From NCBI GenBank assembly GCA_024345305.1, contig BRON01000008.1, positions 1,728,599-1,792,598 on the forward strand: a stretch of DNA of 64,000 nt. Reading direction: 5' to 3'. This document shows positions 42,797-55,400 of the stretch, one piece after another (within the stretch, counting starts at the first letter, position 1; the number at the start of each line of letters is the position of its first letter). The position numbers and the translations under genes are program-made. Below the pieces are notes generated by a model that made no database searches, was not told the origin of the DNA, and saw only the letters and a program-made list of their open reading frames with translations. Source of the DNA: Mrakia gelida. Taxonomy: Eukaryota > Basidiomycota > Tremellomycetes > Cystofilobasidiales > Mrakiaceae.

Positions 42797-44830
42797 GACG
42801 CGTCGCGCGTCTCGCTCGCTTTCGAGCAAGGACGCTTCTTCTCCCGTATGGACGACTACTCTGAGCCGACAGCCACCAGCTGAGCCTGCCAGCACATCTT
42901 CACCGGTGATCGCTCAATAAACGAAGATACGGTGTGATGTGTGAAGAGTCAGGCGGCGTTGGTGGGCGAAGGGTCGAGAGATGGCGAGAGAGGGGCGAGG
43001 AGAAGGAGAGGTTTGGGACGGACAAAGAGAAAGAGAGAGGGTGAGGCTGAAGGAAAGTCAAATGTAAGGAGAGATGTAGAGAGAAGAAGAAAGGCAGGGA
43101 ACGAAAGGAAAAAGAGGAGTGAACGAAGATCGAGCTCGCGTCATCACTCACTCCCTCGTCGCCTTCTCTTGAGACCGATCTCCCACTCCCTCCGTTCCTC
43201 ACCACCTACCCACGTACAAGACTCTTAGTCTGGCGTCGAGAGGTAGGGAGTGACGAAGGACCAGGGAGAAAGTCCCGAAAGAAGGGTTGAACGATCCCTC
43301 GTGTCTCGTCGCCCGTGGAAGTTGAAGTGGATGGGAGGATGAGATGAAACACGGACTACTACTTCGTCCGACTTTCTACCGCTCCTCTCCATCCGGAGAC
43401 CTAGAGACGAGGAGGAGGAGATATACAAGACAGGGGAGAGAGGGAAAGAGAGAGGGAGAGAGAGAGAGAGAAGGAGTGAAGATGGGAGCTGACGGTCGAG
43501 CTCAACGTACCCTCCCTCCTCCGTTTCTTGCTCGAACGACTGACCCCATCCTTCCCAACGCCATATTGACGGCACCAGCAACCGTCATCAGCTCGTTCCC
43601 CTTCCTGCCGCACGGAAGTGGATGGAGCTGATGAGAGCGAGGAGGCGTCGATGGAGCGAGGGAAGGGAAGAAAGGAGCGAGCTCGACGTCGAAAGAGCGA
43701 CCGAACGACGTCGATGCAGCGAGGAAGACCGACGGGTCTAGAAGCTTTGGTGACAGGAGAGGCACTGAGGCGAGGCGAGGCGAAGTTTGCAGAAGAGGCG
43801 AGAAAAGGAAACGAACGAAAGGAGAAGAAGAGAGTCAGCTCTCCTCTCCATCGCTCTCGTGCAAGCTCGCTCCACAGCTTCCGTCCTTCCCTCCCTCCCC
43901 TCCCTCGTCGTTCGAGCCATCCACTCACAGCATCCACCCCAAAACCGAACTGAGATACCTTGCAGTACAATACGAGAGTCCACATCGAAGGAGTGAAAAC
44001 GAAGCCGCGACGACGAGAAGGAAGGAAAGAAAGGTCGTCGTCAGCTCAACCTCGACTTCGCTCCCTTCCTTCCTTCTCTTCCTCCTTATTCGTTCGAGCC
44101 ATTCACTCACGATGTATGCATGAAGCGACGATCAGCAGCTGGAAGGGGCTCCTGAAAAGAGACTGGCGCTCCTGGTGGAGAGAGGGAGGGGAATGCGAAG
44201 GGAAAGGGAGGAGGGGAGGAAATGATGGCATGGCCGTTTGAGGTCAGCTCAAAGCGGACGTCCAGGTTCATTTTGAAGCGGGCAAGAGGTTATGGAACCG
44301 ATGGGGTTTCGAGCTTCTTGAGTAGTAGAGCTCGCAAGCCGGAGATGGAATTGTCAAGTCAATTAGGAGCGAGAAAAACTTTGCGTCGTTGCGTCGCGTC
44401 TACGAGGGTCGTAAAACGGACTACTGTCCGCTAACCTCTACACGGTCGCTTCCCTCGTCTCGCTTTTGTGTCCATATCTTCGGAAACCGCTCCAGGTTTG
44501 AACACACAGGAGAGGACGAAGAAAAAGCGGGGGGCGGGGAGGAGGGGGGGCGAAAAAAACAAAGAAGTCAGACGCTCGACGCGTCGCGACTCATGTTGAG
44601 AGCGATGAAGCTCGTTTCCTGAGAGTCCGAGGTTGAGCCCGAGAGTAAGCTCCTGCATGGATCTGTCTCTCGGTTCAAGCTCACGGCTCAGGAAATCATC
44701 CTTAGAACAAAAACCTTCTTGGTCCGAGGGCGGACGGGTCGACACCGTCAACTTTGTTCGGTTCTCTTCGAGCCGCAGCATCAATTATTGACTGAGTGAG
44801 ATACCTGAGTCCGTTACCATGATACAAGGT
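42797..44830 (-). repeat. Array unit C, partial
   Basis: Third direct copy: GACGCGTCGCGCGTCTCGCT (42797), ACGGAC...GTCCGAC (about 43349), GAGCGAGCTCGACGTCGA (about 43674) and CATGGCCGTTTGAGGTCAGC (about 44230). The right-hand anchors of A and B are absent, so the unit ends near 44.8 kb where the inverted copy begins. Confidence 0.7.
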
Positions 44831-44849
44831 CCATCTATGCCTTCTATTT

Positions 44850-45320
44850 CTCTCACCTTCCTCTCTTGTTTCAAACCTCTCCTCTCCCTCCCCTTCTCAC
44901 CATCTTTCAATCCCTCGTCCGCCGACGCGTCCCTCACCCAATCCATCGCTTCCCGAGCATGCTCCTCTAAGATCTCTGCGCTGCTTTGGATAGTTTGGAA
45001 CCAGAACACCGGCGGATCTCGGTTCAGAGCAGTCTTCAAGACAGCAGTCAAAGTATATCTGTTCGACGAAGAACGAGACGAGCGACGCGTCACTCACTAT
45101 CTTCCTTCGTTCCTTTCCCTTTTCTTTCCCTCTTCTACCTCTACTTCAGGGCGTCTTGATTACCCTCTCCTTTCCATCCCTATCTTCATCGCTGTCTCTC
45201 TCTCTTCTCCCTTTCTCCTCTTGCTCTTCTTCATTGTCGGGTCATCTCATCTCCTCTCTTCCTCCTTATCCCCTCGTCTCCTGACATGCCATCCATTCCG
45301 ACCAGACTCGAACCTATTTT
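44850..45320 (+). repeat. Array unit D, inverted partial copy
   Basis: The reverse complement matches the junction region of the direct copies: GGGAAGCGATGGA, GACGCGTCGGCGGACGAGGG, GACGCGTCGCTCGTCTCG and GGAATGGATGGCATGTCA occur in the expected reversed order. On the plus strand it encodes LPFSPS..PSSADAS and EERDERRVTH, matching minus-strand peptides of unit A. Confidence 0.75.
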
Positions 45321-47462
45321 GGTCTAGATGTAGCGGAGGTGGTGCGGTGGGGGTATAGACGTTTGAGAGGAAGAGCGGGAAGGAGAGCAAAACGGAGCTA
45401 TCGAAGGGAGACGAGGTAGATCTATGACACGCCGCGCCGTCTCCCTCCCGCTTTCTACGCCTTCAACCATTCGTCCCCTCTCCTCCACACCATCCACCAC
45501 GGCGCCCTCACGCTGATTTCGCTATGGTGGGTTCTGTGAATGCTAGATGGGATCTTGGCTTGGAGAAGAAGCCTCCTCCCGGCTAATTTTGGGGCCGAGC
45601 AGCGCTGAGTCCCCATTGTGTTCCGTTACCGCTTTGCTTTCAACCTCTTATACTCTAAAGCTCTTCCTCCTCTGGTTGGTGCTGGTGCGCTGCTCTCAGA
45701 CCCCCACCTGAAGCTGGAGCACTGAGAGCAGCTGACCGATTACTCCAGAAGTTGAACGACGCGTCGCGTTTTTGTCCCTTTCTTTTCATCTTGGCCGTCT
45801 TTCACCCGCGATAAACTCTCCCTTTTCTTCCCTGCTTCCTCTGAGACGTCTCTCTTTGTCGTCGCTCTCGCTCTTATCCGCGGCTTTGAAGCGCTGTGAG
45901 GCGGAGGAAGAGAGCGGGAGAGACGCGTCGTCTGCAGGTCGCACGGGTTGACTTTTCATTTCCTTTCTTCCTGCATTCTCGGTGCTTCCTAATGTATCCT
46001 CTGAGCAGCAGCCTCTGCAGTCACTCTCAATCTCCGCTCTACATCAGGATGGAGCCAGCAAGCGACTGAAGAGGGACGATCAGAAGTTAAGTCGTGTCGC
46101 GTTCTTCTTCTCTCCTTCTTCCACCGTTGTTATCTCCTCCATCTTCTCTTGTCTTTCATTTCAGCTCTCATTCTCTGAGCACACGTAGTCGTCACGCTCT
46201 CACTTCTCTCCAAACCCTCCAAACAGGTGGTTTGAGAATTGAGAGCAGGTCGACGCGTCGACTCAGAGATCGAGCCCGAGCCATCTTTCTTGCTTTCTTT
46301 TCAAAGCAAGTGCCTTGCTCTTCTGGGGAAGCATCTTCTCTCCTTGGGCAGCGGTGGATGAGATCGGTCACCCCCGTTGAGACATCAACAACAGGTGAAC
46401 TGATTTCTCTTCCTCGCGGCTCAAGGCGGCTCAAGAGTCGACGCACCGGCTTTTCTCTCTGCTGTTTATTCCTCTCACCTCTTTTCACGTTCTCACCTCT
46501 ACCCTCTTCTGAGATGTTCCCTTTCGCGTTGTCATATACCTCAATCTACAGAGAGGCATATTTGAGCCGTCCAGGAGGGACGCTCCCGAAGTCCTTGCTT
46601 GATCTGTTTTCCTGTCTCTGTGCATCGCTGGTTGCTTGCTCTTTCTCTGAGGTCGAGGACATCTGCTTACTCTATCTGTAATCATCTAGAAAGTCAGATA
46701 CTAGAACTATGATTCAGCTCCGGGCTTGTTGCTTCGGCTGGAAGAAGGAGACGGAGTGATCTTCTGGCGCGTCGGCGGCAACTTTGTGTTTGTTGATGCT
46801 CGAGTAGTACCAGGCTCGTCTTCTTGTTCGTTCCAAGGATTCCAAGGAGGAGGAAAAAGCGTGTCTTTCTCATAGGCTTTACCGCGATGCTCTTCTGTAC
46901 CTCTCAGCGATCAATCTTAAACTCTGACGACCCCAAAAAGGGACGCGTCGTGCTTTTCTTCGTCGCGGCCGTTTCGTCCCTTCTCCACCTTCTCAGCTCG
47001 GGCGGGCAGTGTTCAAAGGAAAAACCTGGCTCTATTTGAGTTTCATTTCCTCCTCTATATTGACCAGTCGAGAGACAAACGCTTTGACTTGCTCCCGTCC
47101 TCGACAAAGACGGGGCGACGGACGATGGGATCGATGTGGGAGATGCTGCGTTCGCACAAAGTCTATAGGTCTGCCCGCACTGGCATACACTTCAAGTCAT
47201 CATCGACGGATCAAACTCAAAGCATCCATGCGTCCCAGAGCAGCGAAGCTCAAAGAAGACCGACTCGACTCAACTTGACTCGACGCGTCTCGACTCGAGG
47301 GCCCACTGGATGTCTTTGGTGTAATACCTCGAGAAAGAGGCTCGTAAGATGGAGAGAGAGGAAAATGTAGTGCTGATACTAAGAGTGACATATGTAGAGG
47401 GAGCGAAACTGAATCGACTAAGGCGAACGAAAGGAATACGAAACGACGAAGACGCGACTCCC
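45321..47462. other. Unassigned, possibly more inverted array sequence
   Basis: Carries several more GACGCGTC palindromes, a CTCCAGAAGTTG word that is the inverse of one near 41.05 kb, and plus-strand intron-like signals (for example TTTCATTTCAG near 46164). The right end includes the ligase 3' untranslated region. No product could be assembled. Confidence 0.4.
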
Positions 47463-50400
47463 TCACCAGAACCCATCCCCCCCACCTCCAGCCCCTCCCT
47501 TCTTCCCACTCGAGACGACAGCTTGAGCTTCGTACATTTCGGCGATCTAACAAACAAAACAGCAGCAAGAAGAGGTTGAGAACGGTCAGGATCGAGGGGC
47601 GTGAGACGAGAGGGAGGGTAGAAAGCTGAGGGAAGACGACTGACCTGCTCTCCCGACGTAGCCTGATCGGCGTCCTTGTCGTCTCGAACTCGGAGGAACC
47701 TAGGGAATCGAAGGGAGATTCCTCGTTCGCCGGCCTGCGTTGTGGAGGAGGAGAAAGGAGAGAGGAAGGAGGGAGGACGCGTCAGTTCTCGATTCGTTTC
47801 GCGCTCCTCCTCCACACGGGAACATAGAAAGATCCAGTCAACTCACCAATCCCTTCGCAGCCGTGTAGATCGGACTCAAACTCAAATCCGCCGTCAACAC
47901 CTCCCACACGATCTTCGGCTTGAACCAAACGTCCGGGTTCGCTCCTCCGACCTGAATATCCTTCCTCGGTCCACTAGGCGTCTCCAACTCCTTCAACGCC
48001 TCGTAGTGAGTCTCGAGGATCTCGTCCGAGAACCCTGTTCCGATCTTGCAGATGGTTTGGAACTGTTCGGTGTCCGGATCGAAGCAGGCGAGGAGGAAGG
48101 CTCCGTAGACTTTGGTTCGTTTCCCTCGACCGTTGTATGCTCCGACGACGACGAGGTCGAGCGAGTCTCCGATGCCGGAGAGGTAGTCCTTTTTGAGCTG
48201 GTGAGGTGGGGGTGGGAGGAGTGGGTGGTGGGAAGGAGGGAGGGGGGGAGGGAGGGAAGGTGAGACGGAGTGGGAAGGGGAGGGAGGGAAAAGAAGAGGT
48301 CAGCCTCGAGTCGCCCTCGACGCGTCAAAAACGAAGAAGCGATTGAGACTGACCTTCAACCAGTTCATACTCCTCCTACTAGGCTCGTACGTCGAATCCT
48401 CCGTTTCCAGCATTTTGACCATCAACCCTTCGCACGAGTCCTTCACACTCTCCTCCAAGAACGCCTGGATCTCATCCGACGTCTCTCCATCCGAGCTCTT
48501 GGCGAACGCGAACTCTCCCTCGACCTCGGTGAAGTGGTCGTGGAGCAGTTTTCGTCGTTCGTGAAGTTGTTTTTGGAGGAGGGGCTGAAGACGACGATTA
48601 CCGACGGAGGGAGGAGAGGATCGTCAGTCCGCGTCGTCTCGAACGAAAGAAAGAGGCTCGACGAGAAGGGGAGGAGAGAAACGTGACTCACCTCTCCATT
48701 GAGGTAGAGAATGTCGAAAGCGAACAGGAGGACCTTGACCTTGATATCCTCGATCTTGACGTCCTTCCTCTTCCTCCTGCTGAGCTCCTGGAACGGAAGG
48801 AGCTTCTTCTCGACGGGATCCCAAGCGACGGCTTCGCAGTCGAGAACGAAGTCTCGAGTGTCTCCCTTCATGCACTGTGGACCCGAAGAAGAAAATGAGA
48901 CGAGGGTGGGTCAGCTGGCGGCTGAGCGGGCGAAGAAGGAGGGAGAGAAGGAAGAAGAGGACGCGAACGAACCCTCGGCAGTTGAACCATCAGATCAGGG
49001 TACTTGACACTCATGTTCTCCGAGTTTCGACTGAAGACGGTGAAAGTTCCGTTGGCTTCTCGATGAATCTGTTCATCGATCCATCGAACGAAAGAGGGGG
49101 GGTCAGCCTCGTCCTCGTCGTCTCCCCTCCGAACTCGTCGACGCGAAACGAAATCGACAACAAACCTGAGCTCGCTCTCCGTCGTACTTGTACTCGCACG
49201 TGAACTTCTTGCCTTCGAATCGATCGAGAACCTCGGTGATGGCCTTGGTGGGTTTGGCGAGCATGGGCTTGAGAGGGACACCTAGCGAAGGGAAGGGGAA
49301 ATGAGTCAGCGCGAGCAAGAGGGGAACGAGGGAAGGAGGAAAGCGCGACTCGACCTACCAGGAGTAAGCTTGCACTCGTTGTGAAGACCCTCGACTCCGA
49401 CTCGAAGAAGAGCTGGAATGATGAGATCGAGGTTGGGGAGTTCCCTGCGTTCGTGAGATCGAAAGAGGAAAGCAAGGTCAGTTTCGACGCGACTTGACTC
49501 GATGTCGATCCGAGAGAACGAACGAAGAAGAGCGACTCACGAGTAAACCTGCTTGACGATCTCCACTCCCTGAGTCAACAGCGTCTGCATCTTCTCCGGC
49601 AAGAGGTTCTTGTCGGCTGTGAAAGAATCGAAGGACGAAGAGCGAAGGTCGAGTCAGTTTCGTCGTTCCGTCTTCGTTCTCTTCGTCCTTCTCCGTTCCA
49701 TCCCCCCATAGCACCCCAGCCGCCAGCCCCCACCTAGCCACTCACCCCACCCGGCCTCGCCCTCGCACTCACCATTCCTCGAAAGCACCACAGCGTTCGC
49801 CAACGCGACGATCACACTCTTCTCGGCCAGTCGAATCCTCAGCTTCCCTTCCAGACTTCGAATGAGGAACTTGGCTTCCTCTCCTTCCGACGCCGAGAAC
49901 AGTCGGTTGATGATCCCAATCTTTCGAGTGGTGGACTGGGGAGAAGCGGTTGCCGGAGGAAGGAAAGGGAGGGAAGAAGGAGAGTCAGCGACGATGAACG
50001 AGGACGCGAAGGGATGGAGAGACGAAAGCCGACTCACGTTCTGACCTGACGTCTTTGCGATCTCGGTGACCTTGTTGAACACGAAAGGGACGGTGAGAGG
50101 AGTAGGTTTCCAGAGCGTGAGCGTCGGTTGCGACTTTCGAGAGAGCTAGATCGTTCGAAATCAACCGAGAACGAAGAAAAGGTCGCGTCAGCGTTAGTCC
50201 CCTCTCGTCTCGTCTCGTTCCAGACCCTTGCTCCAACCAACATCCCATCCCTTCCAGCCTCTACTCCCCTCACAACCATCGACCCAAGCCCTCTCTCCCA
50301 TCCCATCGTCAAGCGAGCAAGCGAGCGAAGCGAACCAAAGGAAGGGGAGGGAAAACTCACCATCGCGACGAGTCCCAAATCCCCTTCCTTCTTGTAATCC

Positions 50401-52136
50401 GCCTTGATCTTGGCTGGAAGTCTCCCTGTACTCTCCGCGATAGCCTTGACCAACAGAGCCTCTCCCAGTCCGAGTTCGAGTCCGACGTAGTCGGGGCAGA
50501 GCTGGCATGACGAAAACGGCGCGAGGGGGAGGAAAACGAAACGAGTCAGCTCTCTCTTCGCTCTCTCCCTTCCTCCCACTACCCTCCCCATCTCCCCTCC
50601 CAACCCACGCCACACCAAAGAAGAAAGATCGAGGCCGACTGGAGGATACTCACTCGATTAATCGAGAGATAAACCACCTTCAACACGTTCTCTGCCGCTC
50701 CCAACCCATCCTTCGCTTTCCCTTTCCCCTTCGCGTCCTTGTCGTCGACGGCGGCTCCAGCACGTTGGATGACGAGGAGGAGGAACTGAGTGAGGTAGGA
50801 GATGATTTCGAGTCTGCTGGAGGTGGATTCGATCTTGGTGAAGCATTTGACGAGGGCGGCGTAGGGGACGCTGAAGGGTAAACGAACGAAGGGAGGAGGA
50901 CGCGAGGGAGGAGTGAGCGAGAGAAGATGAGGGAGCGAAGGAGAGAGGTGGAGCGAAGGGATGGGTGGAACAAGAAGACTCACGCTTGAGAAGTAGTCCA
51001 GACGGGGTAGTCGGTCGTTGCTTGCATGGCTTTCTTGGTAGCGAGTTTGGCGCTGGAGGGGGAGGGGGAAGAGGGAGAAGGGAGGAGGGGAAGGGAGGTG
51101 AGCTCGAGGTTTCGTTTGTCGATGAACGAGGGCGAGGATGGAAGGGAGAAGGTGATAGGGACGAACATGGTTGAAGCGGCCTGCCGAATGACAGGATCAT
51201 CGAGAAAGGCGAGTCAGCTCTCCCTCCAGCACCAAGAAGGACAAACGGGGGAAGCTCACCTTCTTCGCGACTGCTTCCTCCACTTCACTCTCCCCCTCCG
51301 ACTCACTCCCCTCGTCATCGTCATCCTTCTCGTCCTCTCCATCACTAGGAGCATTCTCCAACTCCTCCTCCTCCTCCTGCTCCTTCCTCTGCTTCTTGGA
51401 AACGAGCTTCCCTTTGCCCTTCTTGTCAGTGGTGGAGACCATCTCCTCGTCCTCGTCCGAGGAAGGGATGACCTCCTCCTTCCTGGCTTTCTTGGCTTGA
51501 GAAGGTTGAGCGTCCTCGTTGATCTTCTTCTTCTTCTGAGGTTTGTTGTCCTTGTCGGATTTGAACGAAGGTCGAGGTTGCGTTTTGGGTTTCGCTTTCA
51601 CGGGGGAGAAGAAGGGATGAACGGTGGGTTTCGACGAGGAGGAGGCTTTGGAAGGGGAGGGAGTAGGGTTGGCTGCAGGGAAACGACCGAGGAGGGAGGA
51701 GGTCAGCTGCGGCGAGCGGATCTACACATACAAGGTCGAGAGAGCATGAGACTGACCCTTGGACGACGAAGCAGAAGCGGAAGGAACGACCTCAACCTCC
51801 TCCTCGGACGAGTTGACCTGAGCGATTCGTTTCTTGGGCTGTTGCTTCTTCTTTACAGGAGAGTCTTGAAAACCGAGAAATCAAAACAACAACAACAATC
51901 AGCTCTCCACTGTCTCCCCCACCTAAGCAGCTCGCACTCAGACTGAACTGACCTTCCACCTCAACCATCTCAACATCAGCTCCACCTCCTTCCACCTCCT
52001 CCTTCCCCTTCTTCTCCTCACCTCCACCCTCCTCCTTCTTCTTCTTACTGAACATAGCCTTATCGAGGGTACTCTGCTGCTCAGGAAGAGGTTTCACCCC
52101 TGTGATGTGCTTGAACAAGGTCGATTGCTTGGACAT
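47463..52136 (-). CDS. CDC9: DNA ligase I (ATP-dependent)
   Basis: ATG 52136 to TGA 47465-47463, with many small introns; the product is about 900 residues. The enzyme seals nicks, joining Okazaki fragments and completing excision repair in the nucleus. A PCNA-binding-like motif sits at the very N terminus (KQSTLFKHI), followed by an acidic, Lys-rich disordered region (about 51.9-51.25 kb). The DNA-binding domain follows (51.0-49.5 kb), then the adenylation domain with the active-site motif [10 protein letters not shown] (lysine codon 49189-49187), [29 protein letters not shown] and NWLKLKKDY. The OB-fold ends with [17 protein letters not shown] and a tail containing [10 protein letters not shown]. 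It lies tandem and downstream of SMC2, 348 bp away. All catalytic motifs looked for are intact. Confidence 0.96.
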
Positions 52137-52229
52137 CCTCTCAATCGATGGGAAGGGGGAAGGGAGGAAGGGAAGGGGAGGAAGGACGTTTGGGTGGAGC
52201 TCATTTCCCTTCGCGTGCGAGACAGAAGG

Positions 52230-52235
52230 ACGCGT
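52230..52235. promoter_or_regulatory. MCB-like box (ACGCGT) upstream of the ligase gene
   Basis: ACGCGT lies 94 bp before the ligase ATG. In budding yeast CDC9 is induced at G1/S by MBF through such boxes. This hexamer is unusually common throughout the window, so the functional call is weak. Confidence 0.35.
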
Positions 52236-52484
52236 TTCGACGACAGCTTGCCGCAGTCCCTTTGTCCTTGTGTGCTGTTGGTGTTGTTGTTGTTTCGTTC
52301 ATAGAGACCCTTCCAGTGAAGTGAGAAATGTAAATACAATCGAGCCGAACGAGAAGAGAAGAGAAGAGAAGAGAAGAGAGAAAGTTGAAAGAAACGAGAG
52401 AGAGAGAGAGAGAGAGCGAAAAAACGAAGAACGAAACCCGAGCGGAGCGAAACGAAACCCAACCCACACTAAGAAAAACTCTGC

Positions 52485-55400
52485 CTACCTCCCAACTAAA
52501 GGTCTCCTACTCGCCGCCGCAGTAGGGGTCTTCTTTCCCTTCCCAGGATCCGAGAACTGGCTGTACTCCTGCGAGAACCCAGCGTCCTCGTCCTCCTCGT
52601 CGTCTCCAGCGGCGACGGTCGCGATGGACGTGTTCTCCTTTCCTCCCTTCCTCGCAGAGACGGCGGGTCGTTGTTGGTGGAAGGCGTTGCTTGAACGGGT
52701 GGCGGTTCTCTGTGAGAGTCGGAAGCAGCAGGGTCAGAAGACGAGAACGAGGGAGGATGGAAGAGAGAGAGGGGAAGGGAGACGAACCTCGACGGTGGAT
52801 GTTCCATCGATGAACTGGCAAAGACGACGAGGAACGGAGAGTCAGCACGAGTTTGGCGAACGGGAGTGCGAGGAGGCAGCGAAACTACTCACCTTGGCCT
52901 TGAAAAGAACGTTGGCGTTGGTGAAGAGTCCCTCCTTGAGACTGACGACGATGAACTGAGATCCCTTGAACCGGTTTCGGAAGAGTTGACCGATGTGCTG
53001 AGTGTGCGAGAGATCCAGAGCGGCGTCAATCTCGTCGAGAATGTACATGGGAGCTGGCTTGAACTGAAGGAGAGACATGATGAGGGAGAGGGCGATGAGG
53101 GATCTAAAAGAAGAAGGGGAGGGAGTGAATTTCGAGGACGCGACTCGAGGGAGGAAGAGGCGAGCGGCGTCGAGATATGGACTGACCGTTGGCCACCACT
53201 CAGCTCTGTTAGCGAGGCCTTCCAGACGCTTCCGAGTCGGATCTTGACCTCGAGACCCTCGGTGATGTCCATTCCTTCCGGAGGTTGGAGTTTGGCGAAG
53301 TTTCCAGGGAGGAGTTCGGCGAAGATGGATCCGAAGTCGCTGTTGAAGAAAGCAGATTAGCGACCGAAACGGAAGGAGGTGTAGATCGAAGTTCGACTCA
53401 CCCGTTGACCTTCGTCCAAGTCGTCTTCAACGCGTCCCTCTTGTATCGATCCAACTCGGCGATGGTTCCCTCGATCTTCCGCTTGTCCTTCGTGACCGTG
53501 GCCATCATCTTCTTGAGAGCAGCTTCCTTCTTCTCAACGCTGTGAAACGAGACGCGAGTCAGCGAGAGTTTCGATATCGAGCGAAGAGGGGAGAAGACGA
53601 CTCACTTATCGATCATGTTGATGACCTTGGGGTTGATCTTCTTCTTCATCCCCTTCTGCTGCTCCTCGAGCTCAGCGCATCTCTCACGAGACACGCCGAG
53701 GTTGAAGTTCTCGAAGTCGTAGAGCGAGCCAGGTTGACCGAAGAGGCTGTGACGCGTCGAACGAAAGGACGAGAGGTCAGGCTCGAGAAGACGACGAGGA
53801 GAAGAGGAGAGCAGAAAGGACGAACGGTTTCTCGACCTTGATCCAAGCATACTGCTTCTCCAGATCGGCGACTCGGTTCTTGTGCTTCGACTGGTCCTGC
53901 TGCTGTTGTTGAACCTCGTGCTCGAGCTTTCGGACCTCGAGGGTAGCGTCCTCCACCTCCTGTTTCTTGTGCTTGATGTCTTGGGCGAGGTCTTTCAGCT
54001 CCTGGTCGAAAGAGGCGAGAGCGGCTTGCTCGGTCTTGAGCTTAGCGTCGGCGGCGTTGAATCGGGTCTGGAGAGCAAGCAACAAGGAAGAGGCGTCAGT
54101 CGAGAAGAGAGTGCGGGAAGGGGGAGGGAGGGAGGGACGAACGGTGAGCTCGGCCTGTTCGCGTTCCAATCCCTCGAACTCTGCTCGACTCCGACGAAGA
54201 CTCGACTCGGCTTCCTCGACCTCGGCAGCTGCTGATTCGATATCCCGATCCACTTGGTCTGTTTGGAGAAGAGAGACGACGGCGAGAGGTCAGCATCGGC
54301 CTTCGAAAGGGAAGAACCGTCGAGGAAAGGAAGAACGAACCAAGATCGAGCTGAGCCGTCTGCATCTCCTTCTGAGCAGCCTTCATCGAAGCGGTCTGCT
54401 TGACGATAGCCTTCTTCTGGGTAGCGATGGATGCCTGAGAGTCACAAGGCAACAACGAAGTAAGGTCAGCGGCGAAATGAAAGGAAAACGAAGTCGAGTG
54501 TGAAAACGCGACGAACCTTCCACTCGGCGAGTTTCGAGTCCTTGTTGTTCTTGAAATCGTTCATCTCCTTCTCAAGTCTCTTGACGTCGTCCTTAGCCTG
54601 CTTCTGCTTGTCCTTCGTCCCGGCGATGGCCTCCTTGAGCACGGCGATGTTGGCTTTGATGGCAGCGACCTCGGCGACGATCTGTTTTAGACGCGTCGAG
54701 CGTCGACGAGAGGGGAGAAGAAGAGGGAAGGGAGGGAAGGGAGGAGGACGAGGGGTCAGCTTCGTTGGTTTAGAATGAGCGGGAGGTCAAAGAGGACGAG
54801 ATGAAGAGGTCCGACTCACCCTAGCAGCGTTACTCCCGTTGACCTGCTCCTCCAACAACCCAACCTGATGCTCCTTGATCTCCAGCTCCCTCTTCGCCTT
54901 CCGGAACTTATCGATCACGGCCTTCGCATCCGTCAACTTCCCCGTCACCTCCTCCAGCTCCTTCCTGCACGCCCTCAACTCGACCTCGACGGCCTTGATC
55001 TCCTGAACCTGGATCAACACTCCTCCGTTCTTAGGAGCAGCTCCACCCGTGAGGGTTCCCGATGGATCGTAGACGTCTCCGTCGATGGTGATGGACTTGA
55101 CGAGGATGTTCTTGTCGTAGGTGACCTTGTTGGCGGTTTCCTTGTCAGCGCAGATGAGCGTTCCACCGAAGACGAAGGCCATGGCGGCGGAGAGTTCTGC
55201 TGGGTAGCCGACCAGGGAGATGGCGGTTTGGACCTTGTTGGGAGCGAGCTTCTGAGCGGCTTTGATTTTCTGTAGAAGGAGAAAGCGACGTTCAAGAGAG
55301 ATAAGAGTCAGCACGGTCGCGAGGGAGAGAACGAAGACGCGACGAGAGAAAACGAAGGGCGTCGAACTGACCTCGCTTGGAATCGAGTACGGCTGGATCT

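Noticed and set aside
48221..48276. G-rich stretch in a ligase intron considered as a structured or regulatory element
   Set aside because: It is the reverse complement of a pyrimidine-rich intron, typical of the other introns here, and has no distinct motif.
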